This document shows positions 35,644 to 45,331 of a DNA stretch of 64,000 nt, in pieces; the first letter of the stretch is position 1; each line of letters starts with the position of its first letter. A model generated the notes under the pieces. The model saw nothing but the letters and a program-made list of their open reading frames with translations, was not told the origin of the DNA and did not search any database. The DNA comes from an uncultured Actinomycetes bacterium. Lineage in GTDB: Bacteria; Actinomycetota; Actinomycetes; Nanopelagicales; Nanopelagicaceae. The DNA lies in contig CAIKCJ010000026.1 in NCBI GenBank assembly GCA_903825945.1, positions 1-64,000 of the forward strand. The letters are read 5' to 3'. The position numbers were made by a program, and so were the translations under genes.

Positions 35644-36582
35644 CTATTTATTCTCTGCAGAGTGGGTGAAAGTTTCACCAGCAACTAGGCGCGCACCTCG
35701 AGCGAAGTCGGCTCCACCCATCTTCTTTTTCCCAGCAGGCGTGATCTCTTGAATCTCGAGAACGCTATCCTGGCAACGCACGAGCAGCCTTCCGTTGACA
35801 GCTGCAATCTCGCCGCTAACGCCTAACTGATTTACTTCTAGTGATTCAGTGAGCGCTCCAATTGCGATTCGTTCACCTCTAAAATTACTCCATGTTCCCG
35901 GGCGAACTCGAAGTGCTCGTGACTTGCGAAGCAGCGTATCGGCGCTCTGAGACCAATCCAGTTCGGACATCTCCTTCGTAATTTTTGGAGCAAGAGTTAC
36001 GCCAGCAGTAGGTTGCGGGGTTGGTTTTACGGCCTTGGTAATTGTCGTAACCACATCAAGAATGCGCTCGCCCGCTAGCTGCGACATAGATTCAAGGAGC
36101 ACCTCGGTGGTGTCACCGGCGTTAATGGATACGTCTTCTTGATAGTAAATAGGACCAGTGTCCATACCCTTGTCGAGCTTGAAAATCGAGATACCAGTAT
36201 GCGTATCCCCCTCAAGTAACGCCCACTGAACTGGCGCTGCTCCACGCCAACGGGGTAAGAGTGAGAAGTGAACATTGAGCCAACCAAAGCGCGGACCATG
36301 AAGAAGTTCAACGGGAATCATCCGCCCATAGGAGAGCGTAATAATCATCTGAGGCTGTGCGCTGAGCAAATGCTGGTTGAGAGATGAGGTGCTGTCAGGT
36401 TTGGCGACAGGAATCCCTTTGGCATCCGCCCAATCTGCAAGTTCTGTCTGCGTCAGCGTCTGTCCCCTACCAGATTTTCTATCTGGGGTGGTGATTATTG
36501 AGCCCAGGGTGTGGCCCGACTCCATAATGGATTCGATAACTGGAATGGCAAGCAGGGAGGAGGAAGCTACTGATATTTGCAA
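35644..36582 (-). CDS. fmt: Methionyl-tRNA formyltransferase, TTG start
   Basis: Formylates initiator Met-tRNA. Motif SLLPRWRGAAPVQWALL and C-terminal tRNA-binding domain present. The longer reading from 36669 would overlap def; the conserved N-terminus begins just after a TTG at 36582 (reading QISVASSSLLAIPVIES), 5 bases after the def stop, with AGGG 11 bases upstream. That gives 312 residues, the family size. Coupled to def. Confidence 0.92.
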   Translation of the reverse strand: MQISVASSSLLAIPVIESIMESGHTLGSIITTPDRKSGRGQTLTQTELADWADAKGIPVAKPDSTSSLNQHLLSAQPQMIITLSYGRMIPVELLHGPRFGWLNVHFSLLPRWRGAAPVQWALLEGDTHTGISIFKLDKGMDTGPIYYQEDVSINAGDTTEVLLESMSQLAGERILDVVTTITKAVKPTPQPTAGVTLAPKITKEMSELDWSQSADTLLRKSRALRVRPGTWSNFRGERIAIGALTESLEVNQLGVSGEIAAVNGRLLVRCQDSVLEIQEITPAGKKKMGGADFARGARLVAGETFTHSAENK

Positions 36583-36587
36583 GAGTT

Positions 36588-37148
36588 TTATATCCCTAAT
36601 CCACGGGTTGCATGAGGCGAAAACTTGATCGAAGGGGTGTTGCCCGAATTTGTTGCCGCTGCAAACCATTCACTCTCACGGATCTCCTTCATGGCAGCTT
36701 TGCGCTCTTCAGGTGCCAAGCGATCAATGAAGAGAATGCCATCTAGATGATCTGTTTCATGTTGAATGGCTCTCGCCAAAAATTCGCTGCCTGAAACCAC
36801 AATTGGCTCACCGTGCATATTAAAACCTTTAGCCACTACCCGCATAGCACGGGGAGTCTCATAACGAAGTGCCGGAAATGATAGACATCCCTCTTCTCCA
36901 TCTTGGAGTTCCTCGCTCAAATCCAACGTGGGATTGATGAGGTGTCCAAGTTCGTCATCTACATCCCAAACAAAAACGCGTAGGCCAACTCCGATTTGCG
37001 GTGCCGCTAACCCTGCCCCTGGAGCTTCGAGCATAGTGTCAGTCAAATCAGCGACTAGCGTTCGTAATTCCTTATCAAAGGTATCGACTTCAAGTGCCCT
37101 CGTGGTCAGAACAGGATCCCCAAAGAGGCGAATAGGTTGGATCGACAT
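36588..37148 (-). CDS. def: Peptide deformylase
   Basis: Removes the formyl group from nascent proteins, acting opposite to Fmt next door. 186 residues with all three motifs: GAGLAAPQIG, EGCLSFP and QHETDHLDG. A GTG at 37151 directly precedes the ATG; the ATG at 37148 is chosen because TAGAAT ends exactly 6 bases upstream of it. Confidence 0.94.
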   Translation of the reverse strand: MSIQPIRLFGDPVLTTRALEVDTFDKELRTLVADLTDTMLEAPGAGLAAPQIGVGLRVFVWDVDDELGHLINPTLDLSEELQDGEEGCLSFPALRYETPRAMRVVAKGFNMHGEPIVVSGSEFLARAIQHETDHLDGILFIDRLAPEERKAAMKEIRESEWFAAATNSGNTPSIKFSPHATRGLGI

Positions 37149-37154
37149 CACACA

Positions 37155-37160
37155 ATTCTA
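37155..37160 (-). promoter_or_regulatory. Candidate -10 (TAGAAT) of a leaderless def-fmt transcript
   Basis: TAGAAT is the closest match to consensus among the boxes found here, with 6 bases to the ATG at 37148 and no ribosome site. Confidence 0.55.
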
Positions 37161-37197
37161 CTCCGTTAAAGAACGAATGCCTGACGCCAGCGTGGGA

Positions 37198-39102
37198 TCA
37201 ATAATCCAGATCGTATGGATCTATGTAATAGCGCATGAGAGCGGCCTTTCGCATGCTTAAGACTCGATTGACCTCTCGTAACCGGGTAATGAGTTCAGGA
37301 GTTGTGATTCTAGGAGCTTTGATAAATATCCGATAGCTTGCCTTGCGAGCAATTGGCCCAATAATTTCAATTCCATGAGAGTCCACAAAATCCTTTAAGG
37401 AACTTATCACTGGTTCCATACCCTCGCAATCGATCGCTATTAGTCGGAAATGAGGTGGTAGATGAGCGCTATCTCGCTCCTGAATCTCTCGAGAAGCCGC
37501 TCTCCGACTGACTCTTTGGGTTAGCTCCTGCGCAAAAGAATGTCCTTGTGGCAATGAAATATAGAGCTCACCATCATGCTTAAGCAGAGTGAGTAGTCTG
37601 AAAACTTCTAGCCTCAGATACTCTGTGGATCGAAGAGAGGTATGCATCAAAGAACTCTCTAAATCCAATATGACGATTGCATCATATTGACCATATGGTT
37701 CTACTCCAGCAGTTGAGAAGTAGAGAGCTGGAACAACCTCCGAGACTTCATCGATTACGTGGTCGGCCTTGGAGAAAAATACGGGGACGTTAGGGAATGA
37801 ACGTGCATACTCGTCTGCTAAACGCTCAACCCCGGCACGCGTAATGCGAGGAACTCGATTGCCGCAAAATGAACAAGCCCAGTCAATATGCTTTTTGACG
37901 CAGACACTACATAGTGGATCTTTTGTCGATGAAGCGAATATAAGTTTGCCACCACAGGAGCAGAGAGCTGCATTTCGGCATTTCTGACAAGAAAAACTCT
38001 GAACGTAACCAGCAGAACCGCTTCGTACAAGAACGCGTCCTTGCTTGATGCAGCGCGTGATCACTGGAAAGAAAGATTTGGAGTCATCTTCGCGTGCGTA
38101 TGTAATGCGCGGCGTGGGAGTCTTAGCCGCTGAGTAATATGCAATTTCTGAACGCTCCGCCATCGCAACAAGTTCTAACGATGGAGCAGTGGATAGAAAA
38201 ATTACTGAATGCTCGTTTTTTCGAGCAAGTGCGACATCTCGCGTATTCCACCCAGGGCTGCGTCTGTCGTAGTGAGATGGATCGGCATCGTCGAGAACAA
38301 TTATTGAGGCATCGATGGGTAAATTAGCCAGAACGCCATTTCGAGTAGTTATGGAAATCGAGAAATGCGCATGTGTGAGTTGCAGGTATCGAAAGAATCT
38401 CTCACTTTTCTTGAGATCACTTGAGAGTGTGAGTACTTCCAATCCCCATCCTTGGAATATCTCACCGAGTACTCGAATATCGCGCTCATCCGGCACAACC
38501 ATGATGACTGGGCTATAGAGGGAGCGCAAACGTGCAATCTCTGCGGCGCTCTCCCAATACGGCTGGTGCAAGGGGAGTTCGAGAACACCGAGAATTTTTT
38601 TCGGTACGGCTAACCACTCTTGCATATCTGCAGGAAGCTCCGATGTGAACGGCTTGGTGGTAATTGCAGCTTCCTGGGCGGCACTCTTCATAAAGTTCCT
38701 AAGCGCTGTTACGGAAATTGGTGGGATAGCCTGTTTAAAAAACTCCCACGGCGCTACCCCGTACCGCTGGGCAATGGAGGCAATGAACGCGAGATGATGG
38801 GATGTGGTTATTGGGGTATCGCCCAGTAATTTTGAGACAGGTTTTATCCGGCCACCGACATCCGATCGTTCGATTCGATCGATGACAACTCCCGGCACGG
38901 TGGTGTTATTGAAAGGCACCTCGACGAGGCTGCCAATCCCTATCGATCCACTCATGGAAAGCGGAACGGTGTAGTCCAGATATGGCTCCATATGCGGAGC
39001 GGGTGGATTTATGAGAACGCGCACGAAAGGTAGCTCTGTCGCAATCTTCTCGCGAACGCGCAAGGGTTCTGCCTTTAAACGAAGTGGCCTTACTTCAGCC
39101 AC
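37198..39102 (-). CDS. priA: Primosomal protein PriA, helicase-inactive type
   Basis: Replication-restart factor. 634 residues, GTG start after GGGG. N-terminal DNA-binding region (VRVLINPP, YLDYTVP), and a zinc-binding block (CQKC, CSCG, CSVC, CSFCGN). The Walker A region is absent (LHQPYWESAAEIARL where GxGKT is expected) and the DEAH box reads DDADPSHYDRR. Actinobacterial PriA proteins are known to lose the helicase motifs, so this is family-typical; it may act as a scaffold only. Confidence 0.85.
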   Translation of the reverse strand: MAEVRPLRLKAEPLRVREKIATELPFVRVLINPPAPHMEPYLDYTVPLSMSGSIGIGSLVEVPFNNTTVPGVVIDRIERSDVGGRIKPVSKLLGDTPITTSHHLAFIASIAQRYGVAPWEFFKQAIPPISVTALRNFMKSAAQEAAITTKPFTSELPADMQEWLAVPKKILGVLELPLHQPYWESAAEIARLRSLYSPVIMVVPDERDIRVLGEIFQGWGLEVLTLSSDLKKSERFFRYLQLTHAHFSISITTRNGVLANLPIDASIIVLDDADPSHYDRRSPGWNTRDVALARKNEHSVIFLSTAPSLELVAMAERSEIAYYSAAKTPTPRITYAREDDSKSFFPVITRCIKQGRVLVRSGSAGYVQSFSCQKCRNAALCSCGGKLIFASSTKDPLCSVCVKKHIDWACSFCGNRVPRITRAGVERLADEYARSFPNVPVFFSKADHVIDEVSEVVPALYFSTAGVEPYGQYDAIVILDLESSLMHTSLRSTEYLRLEVFRLLTLLKHDGELYISLPQGHSFAQELTQRVSRRAASREIQERDSAHLPPHFRLIAIDCEGMEPVISSLKDFVDSHGIEIIGPIARKASYRIFIKAPRITTPELITRLREVNRVLSMRKAALMRYYIDPYDLDY

Positions 39103-39108
39103 GTCGAC

Positions 39109-40302
39109 TTACCCCTTAACAGCTTGTTGAAGAGCCACGCTTCGAGAAGTGCTCTCCCATGTGAAATCTGGAAGTTCGCGCCCGAAATGTCCATAACTTG
39201 CCGTCGCACTATAGATAGGACGTAAGAGATTGAGATCTCTAATGATTGCAGCAGGACGAAGATCGAAAACTTGATCAATCGCTGATTCAATCTGTTGAAC
39301 TGGAACCTTCTCCGTTCCGAATGTCTCGACGAAGAGTCCTACCGGCTGTGCTTTTCCGATCGCATAGGCAACCTGAACTTCACACCTTGAGGCCAAGCCA
39401 GCAGCAACAACGTTTTTAGCTACCCAACGCATTGCATAAGCCGCAGAACGGTCAACCTTCGATGGATCCTTGCCGGAGAAGGCACCGCCACCATGGCGGG
39501 CCATTCCACCGTAGGTGTCTACAATAATTTTTCTTCCAGTAAGTCCAGCATCGCCCATTGGTCCACCCGTCACAAAACGACCTGTTGGATTGATGAGCAC
39601 GCGTAAGTTGGAAGTATCGATACCCAGTGATGCAATGATTGGCCCAATGACTAAACGTTCGACATCTGGAGCAAGAGTTTTTTCAAGATCTACATCAGCA
39701 GCGTGCTGGGAAGAGATAACAACTGTATTGAGGGCTACAGCACGATCCTTGTCATATTGGATTGTCACCTGAGTTTTTCCATCTGGACGTAAATAGGCCA
39801 ACTCCCCTGACTTGCGAACTGCTGATAAGCGCTGGGAAAGTTGATGAGCCAAGTGGATTGGAAGCGGCATAAGTTCAGGTGTGTCATCGCATGCATAGCC
39901 GAACATGAGGCCCTGATCGCCAGCACCTTGCGCATCTAGCGGATCAACCGAAGAGGATACGCGTGATTCAAAAGCCGTATTAACGCCTTGAGCAATATCG
40001 CTGGACTGCTGACCAATGCTGAGTGAAACACCACATGAGTTACCATCGAAGCCCTTATCGGATGAGTCATATCCAATCGCCAAGACGGTGTCACGAACAA
40101 TGCTCATCACATCTGCATAACCACTTGTGGTGACCTCGCCCGCAACATGGACTTGGCCTGTTGTGATGAGGGTTTCGACAGCAACGCGCGAACGAGCATC
40201 TTGACCTAAGAGAGAGTCCAAAATCGCATCAGAGATCTGATCAGCCATCTTGTCTGGGTGACCTTCGGTCACAGATTCAGAGGTAAAGAGTCGTTTCGTC
40301 AT
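39109..40302 (-). CDS. metK: S-adenosylmethionine synthetase
   Basis: Makes SAM from methionine and ATP. 397 residues; motifs [23 protein letters not shown] and [16 protein letters not shown]. It follows coaBC by 4 bases, yet has a -10-like box 6 bases from its ATG lying inside the coaBC tail, so it may be transcribed separately. Confidence 0.97.
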   Translation of the reverse strand: MTKRLFTSESVTEGHPDKMADQISDAILDSLLGQDARSRVAVETLITTGQVHVAGEVTTSGYADVMSIVRDTVLAIGYDSSDKGFDGNSCGVSLSIGQQSSDIAQGVNTAFESRVSSSVDPLDAQGAGDQGLMFGYACDDTPELMPLPIHLAHQLSQRLSAVRKSGELAYLRPDGKTQVTIQYDKDRAVALNTVVISSQHAADVDLEKTLAPDVERLVIGPIIASLGIDTSNLRVLINPTGRFVTGGPMGDAGLTGRKIIVDTYGGMARHGGGAFSGKDPSKVDRSAAYAMRWVAKNVVAAGLASRCEVQVAYAIGKAQPVGLFVETFGTEKVPVQQIESAIDQVFDLRPAAIIRDLNLLRPIYSATASYGHFGRELPDFTWESTSRSVALQQAVKG

Positions 40303-40306
40303 GGTC

Positions 40307-41509
40307 TTAACCTAACTTATTGAGCGCCAAATCTAGAAGTTTGGCGGCAAGTGTCATTTTCGTGGCACGTGGGAATCGCAGCTCCTCGGCCGAATTCATC
40401 AAAATGACGCCTTCGGTCTCCTCGCTGCCGAAGATCTCGGTATTTATGACATCGTTGAAGTAGAGCAGATCGGCATTCTTGGATGCCATCTTCTCTTTGG
40501 CTTTCTGCAATTGGCTTGCATCGTCAGTCTGGCCTTGAGCGGCAAAGGCAATGATCACTTGGCCTGGCTTCTTGCGGTCTCCCAGTGTCGCGACGATATC
40601 TGGATTAGGCGAGAGCGTTATCGACGTTAGCTGGCTCTTATCAATTTTATGATCCGACTCTGTGCTTGGAGAAGCATCTGCAACTGCTGCACTCATTACC
40701 AAGAGGTCGGCTGAATCGAACCTTGCTTCTAGCGCCTGCAGCATCTGGGCTGCAGATTCAACTTTAACTATAGAAACACCTTCGATATCAGGCAGGCTGA
40801 CATTTGCGCTAACCAAGGTAACTTCCGCACCGCGTTTAGCAGCTTGTAAGGCTATTGCATAGCCCTGCTTACCTGACGAGAGATTGCCTATGTATCGAAC
40901 CGGATCGATCTTCTCGCGCGTACCACCAGCGCTCACTAAGACATGCCTACCCGCGTAGTCATCATTGTGGTTCAGATGCGCTTTGATCTGAGCAAGAATC
41001 GATGAGATCTCTGGATAGCGACCAATTCCGGAATCTTCTCCAGTCATTCGCCCCACCTCTGGCTCTATGACGAGATATCCGCGCGAACGCAGCAGTTGAA
41101 CATTGGCCTGAGTGGCTTGATTGAGCCACATTTCTGTATGCATCGCAGGTACAAGGATGATAGGAGCCGTTGAAGCGAGTACTACGTTGGTGAGTAGGTC
41201 ATCCGCACGTCCAGAGGCCAAGCGTGCGATGAGATCGGCTGTCGCAGGTGCAATGACAATGGCATCAGAACTCTTTGCTAGTGAGATATGAGGAACTTCA
41301 TGAACGCGATTCCAGAGATCCGTCGCAACTTCTCGTCCAGATAGCGCTTCCCATGTCGCAGCGCCAACGAAATTTAGACTTGAGCGCGTAGGCACCACTC
41401 TCACCAGGAAGCCGGAGTCCTGCAGGCGGCGCAGGAGTTCGCAACTCTTATATGCAGAAATCCCACCACCTACACCAAGAAGAATCTCCCGACCTTGTAA
41501 CGTGGTCAT
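40307..41509 (-). CDS. coaBC: Phosphopantothenoylcysteine decarboxylase / synthase
   Basis: Two successive steps of coenzyme A synthesis in one 400-residue protein. CoaC flavin part: [25 protein letters not shown] and PAMHTEMW (His in place of the PAMN asparagine, as often in actinobacteria). CoaB part: [21 protein letters not shown]. Follows rpoZ by 44 bases as in M. tuberculosis. Confidence 0.94.
   Translation of the reverse strand: MTTLQGREILLGVGGGISAYKSCELLRRLQDSGFLVRVVPTRSSLNFVGAATWEALSGREVATDLWNRVHEVPHISLAKSSDAIVIAPATADLIARLASGRADDLLTNVVLASTAPIILVPAMHTEMWLNQATQANVQLLRSRGYLVIEPEVGRMTGEDSGIGRYPEISSILAQIKAHLNHNDDYAGRHVLVSAGGTREKIDPVRYIGNLSSGKQGYAIALQAAKRGAEVTLVSANVSLPDIEGVSIVKVESAAQMLQALEARFDSADLLVMSAAVADASPSTESDHKIDKSQLTSITLSPNPDIVATLGDRKKPGQVIIAFAAQGQTDDASQLQKAKEKMASKNADLLYFNDVINTEIFGSEETEGVILMNSAEELRFPRATKMTLAAKLLDLALNKLG
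40309..40314 (-). promoter_or_regulatory. Candidate -10 (TAGGTT) of a leaderless metK transcript
   Basis: Minus-strand TAGGTT, inside the last codons of coaBC, 6 bases before the metK ATG. No ribosome site in the gap. Confidence 0.45.
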
Positions 41510-41553
41510 TGGATAATCTCAGGCGTGAGTGATGGGATCTGTGGAATTCAGAT

Positions 41554-41838
41554 TTACGCTGAAGCTTCTGTTGTTGTAGAAGTTGGCTCGAGGTTTTCGA
41601 TAGTCAAAAGACCTTCGCTGATCTCACGTAGCGCGATTGAAAGAGGCTTCTCGTGAACATAGGTCTCAACGAGTGGACCCACATACTCAAGGAGGCCTTC
41701 ACCTAGTTGTGAATAATATGCATTGATCTGGCGAGCACGCTTGGCAGCGTATAGAACGAGGCTGTACTTAGAACCAGCTGCATCCAAGAGTTGATCGATT
41801 GGAGGATGAGTAATTCCATCGGTTAGGTTAGATGCCAT
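41554..41838 (-). CDS. rpoZ: RNA polymerase omega subunit
   Basis: Assembly and ppGpp-related subunit. 94 residues with [19 protein letters not shown] and [15 protein letters not shown] lies 7 bases before the ATG. In the gmk-rpoZ-coaBC order. Confidence 0.93.
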   Translation of the reverse strand: MASNLTDGITHPPIDQLLDAAGSKYSLVLYAAKRARQINAYYSQLGEGLLEYVGPLVETYVHEKPLSIALREISEGLLTIENLEPTSTTTEASA

Positions 41839-41861
41839 CAGGTGACCTCAATCTTTTCTGG

Positions 41862-41880
41862 TGAACTAGCATGAACTAGC
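41862..41880 (-). repeat. Direct repeat in the gmk-rpoZ gap
   Basis: TGAACTAGC occurs twice (41862-41870 and 41872-41880), separated by one base, within the 67-base gap upstream of rpoZ. Possibly a regulator site; no match known to me. Confidence 0.45.
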
Positions 41881-41905
41881 GTGAAATAAGCCGACTTAAG
41901 AGACC

Positions 41906-42805
41906 TTAAATCGATTCTGGCCCCTTGAGGGGTGCACTGGCCAAGGGTATCAGGCGAGCCAGCAGTAAGTCGACTTGGTCGTTGATCAGAATTTCATCAA
42001 ATTCTTGCGCTGCGGTCATCTCTTGCTCCGCCAAAGCCAATCGGGCTGCTCGCCGTTCAGGTGAATCGGTGCCTCGGCCGGTGAGCCTGCGGACTAATTC
42101 ATCCCAGTCCGGTGGCGATATGAAGAAGAGTTTGGCACTGCCTTCAGTTTTGCGAACCTGACGTGCGCCATCAATCTCGATCTCCAGAATGACGTGCTTG
42201 CCAACGGCGCGCCACTCCTCCACGGGTGCGCGTGGGGTGCCATATCGGTTTCCAGCAAAATCTGCCCACTCGAGGAATTCACCCTCATCTATCATGTTTT
42301 GGAATCGCTCAGGGGTATAGAAGTAATAGTCGAGGCCATCCTTCTCGCCCGCTCTTGGCTCACGAGTTGTGGCCGAGACGCTGACCCAAAAACGAGGATC
42401 TTTCCGTAAGGCATTTGTGATCGTGCTTTTTCCAACTCCGCCGGGACCGGAGATCACGATGAGGTTACCGCGCTGAGAATCAATTTTGCCCACAGCTAAC
42501 TCCCCTCGAAGACTCATCAGTTGATGCACGCCTAGGCCACCAATCCTACGGGTAGGAGAAATGTTTCGGCGCTCCATGATCATAGCTGCCCTCACCTTGC
42601 CTACACCGGGTACGGCAGAGAGTAATTCGACAACTCGCATTCGCCTAATAGATTCACGTGGATCGTTGATTGCATCAAAGATCGTCGCTTGTCCATTAGC
42701 TATGGCGTTCTTGATAGCGGCTCGCGCTTGGCGTGACTCTTTTGCGATTGCAAGGGCAGCTAATCTTGCCTCATGAGTTAATTGAGGTGGTTTGTGTGGA
42801 CTCAA
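41906..42805 (-). CDS. gmk: Fusion of integration host factor mIHF and guanylate kinase
   Basis: A single 299-residue ORF. Residues 1-101 are mIHF, the actinobacterial nucleoid-binding protein, with VPGVGKVRA, the MERRNISPTRR helix and GLGVHQL. Residues about 113-299 are guanylate kinase: GPGGVGKST P-loop at 120-128, SATTREPR, DYYF, and GEFLEWA. In M. tuberculosis these are separate neighbours, mihF and gmk, between pyrF and rpoZ, exactly this site. TTG start overlapping the pyrF stop (TTGA). Met97 at 42517 could serve as a separate Gmk start. Confidence 0.9.
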   Translation of the reverse strand: MSPHKPPQLTHEARLAALAIAKESRQARAAIKNAIANGQATIFDAINDPRESIRRMRVVELLSAVPGVGKVRAAMIMERRNISPTRRIGGLGVHQLMSLRGELAVGKIDSQRGNLIVISGPGGVGKSTITNALRKDPRFWVSVSATTREPRAGEKDGLDYYFYTPERFQNMIDEGEFLEWADFAGNRYGTPRAPVEEWRAVGKHVILEIEIDGARQVRKTEGSAKLFFISPPDWDELVRRLTGRGTDSPERRAARLALAEQEMTAAQEFDEILINDQVDLLLARLIPLASAPLKGPESI

Positions 42806-43512
42806 GAAATCGAATCCAAAATCTCGCGAGCCTTATCGGCCATAGCTTGTGGCGATTGGATGAAGAGTGAGGTAATAGGACGCCCAATGACAAGGAAGTC
42901 TGAACCTGCAGCAATGGCATCCTTAGGAGTCATCACTCGTGATTGATCACCCAAGGTCGCACCCACAGGGCGCACTCCAGGAGTAATGGTTGAGACTCTC
43001 TCGCCTAGTGCATCTTTAATCGCTGCGACCTCAAGTGGAGAACAAACAATTGCACGAGCTCCTGCATCGGCGGCGGAAAGTGCAAGCTTGAGCGCAAAAT
43101 TCAGTGGCGTTGAGTCGATACCCATTGTCAGCAAGAGCTCTGGGGAGATCGATGTAAGAACAGTTACTGCAGTGATATCGATATCTGGCGCTTGCTGCGC
43201 CGCTGCCTCAATCATTGGGGCGCCACCGGAAGCATGCACTGTCAGAAAGCGCGGGTTGAGATCTTTGACCGACGCAACAGCTCCAGCAACGGTGTTAGGA
43301 ATATCGTGCAATTTTAGATCTAAAAAGAGTTCAAATTCGGCAAATTCAGCGAGTCTCTTGAGACCTGCCGAACCAAATTTGAGAAAAAATTCAAGTCCTA
43401 CTTTGTATATATCGATACTCTCATGCGTTGCTTCTATCCATTGACCTGCGATATCCAGATCATCGGTATCTAGCGCAAGAATGATCGGTGACTTCGAATT
43501 GCGTGATGTCAT
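42802..43512 (-). CDS. pyrF: Orotidine 5'-phosphate decarboxylase
   Basis: Final UMP-synthesis step. 236 residues; motifs ILALDTDDLD, FLDLKLHDIPNTV (catalytic Asp-Lys-Asp array) and PGVRP. GGAG ribosome site. Last gene of the pyr cluster, overlapping mIHF-gmk by 4 bases. Confidence 0.94.
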   Translation of the reverse strand: MTSRNSKSPIILALDTDDLDIAGQWIEATHESIDIYKVGLEFFLKFGSAGLKRLAEFAEFELFLDLKLHDIPNTVAGAVASVKDLNPRFLTVHASGGAPMIEAAAQQAPDIDITAVTVLTSISPELLLTMGIDSTPLNFALKLALSAADAGARAIVCSPLEVAAIKDALGERVSTITPGVRPVGATLGDQSRVMTPKDAIAAGSDFLVIGRPITSLFIQSPQAMADKAREILDSIS

Positions 43513-43514
43513 AA

Positions 43515-44459
43515 TTAAATCTCCTCGCGATGAGCGAAACCGATAGCTTGGTGGAAAGTAGCAAATCCTTTTTCGATGAGAATGCTCTCTAATTCTTGCT
43601 TAATGCTTATTGCAGCTGTTGGATTCCCAAAAGTCGCTGTACCGACCGAAATCGCGCTGGCACCCGCCAATACAAGTTCAAATGCATCTCGCCCTGAGGC
43701 AACTCCGCCCATACCGATGATTGGGATGTTTGGTAGCGCTGCGTGAACTTGATAGATCGCTCTAACGGCGACTGGACGAATTGCCGGACCTGACAACCCA
43801 CCTGTCTTCTGTGACAGTCTCGGGAACATGGTGTTTGTATCGATCACCATGCCAAGAATTGTGTTGATGAGAGCAAGGCCATCGGCTCCAGCATCAACTA
43901 CCTCAGTAGCAATCGAGACAATATCTGTGACATCAGGTGAAAGCTTGGCGAAGATGGGCAGCTCTCCTCCAATATTTCGACGCACTGCAGAAATAGCCTC
44001 GCGCGCAGTAGTTGGATTACAGGCGAAAACTTGTCCACGATTTTCTACGTTAGGACAGGAAATATTTACTTCTAGCGCTGTGATGCCAGGAACGGCGCGC
44101 AATTTTCTTGCGAGAACTGCATAATCTTCTACGGTTTCTCCAGCAATACTGACGATTATTCGTGCGCCTTGAGAGGCGAGCCATGGAATATCGTTCTCAA
44201 GGAAAATATCGATTCCAGGACCCTGCAGTCCGATCGAGTTGAGCATTCCGCTAGGAGTTTCAGCCATACGAGGAGTTGCACGACCGCTGCGTGGCTTAAG
44301 CATGATGGACTTAGTTACCACCGCACCTATGTCGCTTAGTGGGAAAAATTGAGCAAGTTCTTTGCCAGATCCCGCCGTGCCACTTGCAGTAAGAATCGGG
44401 TTTGGGATTCGTCGATCCGCTAGCGCGGTTGAATAATCAAAGGTAACGTTAGATTCCAT
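43515..44459 (-). CDS. pyrD: Dihydroorotate dehydrogenase, class 1B catalytic subunit
   Basis: Oxidises dihydroorotate. 314 residues with catalytic Cys in NISCPNVENRG and FMN sites (ASGTAGSG, GMGGVASGRDA). The catalytic Cys and the pyrK gene 2 bases upstream identify the NAD-linked class 1B heterotetramer, unlike the membrane class 2 enzyme of mycobacteria. Confidence 0.94.
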   Translation of the reverse strand: MESNVTFDYSTALADRRIPNPILTASGTAGSGKELAQFFPLSDIGAVVTKSIMLKPRSGRATPRMAETPSGMLNSIGLQGPGIDIFLENDIPWLASQGARIIVSIAGETVEDYAVLARKLRAVPGITALEVNISCPNVENRGQVFACNPTTAREAISAVRRNIGGELPIFAKLSPDVTDIVSIATEVVDAGADGLALINTILGMVIDTNTMFPRLSQKTGGLSGPAIRPVAVRAIYQVHAALPNIPIIGMGGVASGRDAFELVLAGASAISVGTATFGNPTAAISIKQELESILIEKGFATFHQAIGFAHREEI

Positions 44460-44461
44460 AC

Positions 44462-45322
44462 TTACTTACCCCATACCCCATCTGGAATCTCACGCGACTT
44501 ACTCCATGTCACTTTCGATCCATCCATGACGGGCCCCTCTATACAGGTGCGAACCATTCTGGTGATTCCATCTCTGCCTTCCACTGGCAGGACGCAAGTC
44601 ATGCAGACCCCAATGCCGCAGGCCATTGACTCCTCAACAGAACACTGGTGCATAACACCGTAACGATTAGCGATATCCGTGATCGCCGAGAGCATGGCCA
44701 TTGGACCACAGGAGTAAATGATTTCAATCTGATTCTGTTCAATGATCGAAGGCAGGACATCGCTAACACGACCTTGTGTACCAGCCGAGCCATCATCGGT
44801 TGTTATCGTCATTGAGTTAACCGAGCGCTTTCCTTCAAGCGGAGCATAAATCTTTGCTGCCGTGCTTGCTCCCAAAACCATGTCCACGCGAGATCCTTTG
44901 GCCTTGAGATTTTCGGCAAGCGCAAAGAGTGGAGCTGAGCCGTAACCGCCACCAATAAGTAAGGCGCGCACAGGTTCAGTGGGAATTCCAAATGCAGTTC
45001 CGAGAGGAGCAACGATATTTACACTCTCCCCTGGCTCCCTAGATGCCAGCCACTTACTTCCATTTCCATGAGGAGCAACGACTAGTTCCATGACCCCTTG
45101 TCCATCTGGACGGATCTGAGCTCGGTAGATGGCAAAGGCGCGACGCAGAACCATCGAAGAGCCTGGACCACCGACAGAAATTGCCACGAAGTTCCCCGGT
45201 TTTGCATAGGTAGCGATCTCGTTGACAGCCAAAACAATATGGTTGTAGGCACCTAGCCGCTTATTGGATATAACTTCGGCATCCATTTGCTTAGCTCTGG
45301 AATTAATCGTTGGCATCTCCAT
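44462..45322 (-). CDS. pyrK: Dihydroorotate dehydrogenase electron-transfer subunit
   Basis: FAD and [2Fe-2S] subunit passing electrons from PyrD to NAD. 286 residues; FAD region LRRAFAIYR, NAD region LIGGGYGSAPLFALAE, and iron-sulfur cysteines in MACGIGVCMTC plus VRTCIEG. AAGG precedes the chosen ATG by 7 bases. Confidence 0.93.
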   Translation of the reverse strand: MEMPTINSRAKQMDAEVISNKRLGAYNHIVLAVNEIATYAKPGNFVAISVGGPGSSMVLRRAFAIYRAQIRPDGQGVMELVVAPHGNGSKWLASREPGESVNIVAPLGTAFGIPTEPVRALLIGGGYGSAPLFALAENLKAKGSRVDMVLGASTAAKIYAPLEGKRSVNSMTITTDDGSAGTQGRVSDVLPSIIEQNQIEIIYSCGPMAMLSAITDIANRYGVMHQCSVEESMACGIGVCMTCVLPVEGRDGITRMVRTCIEGPVMDGSKVTWSKSREIPDGVWGK

Positions 45323-45331
45323 AACCGAACC

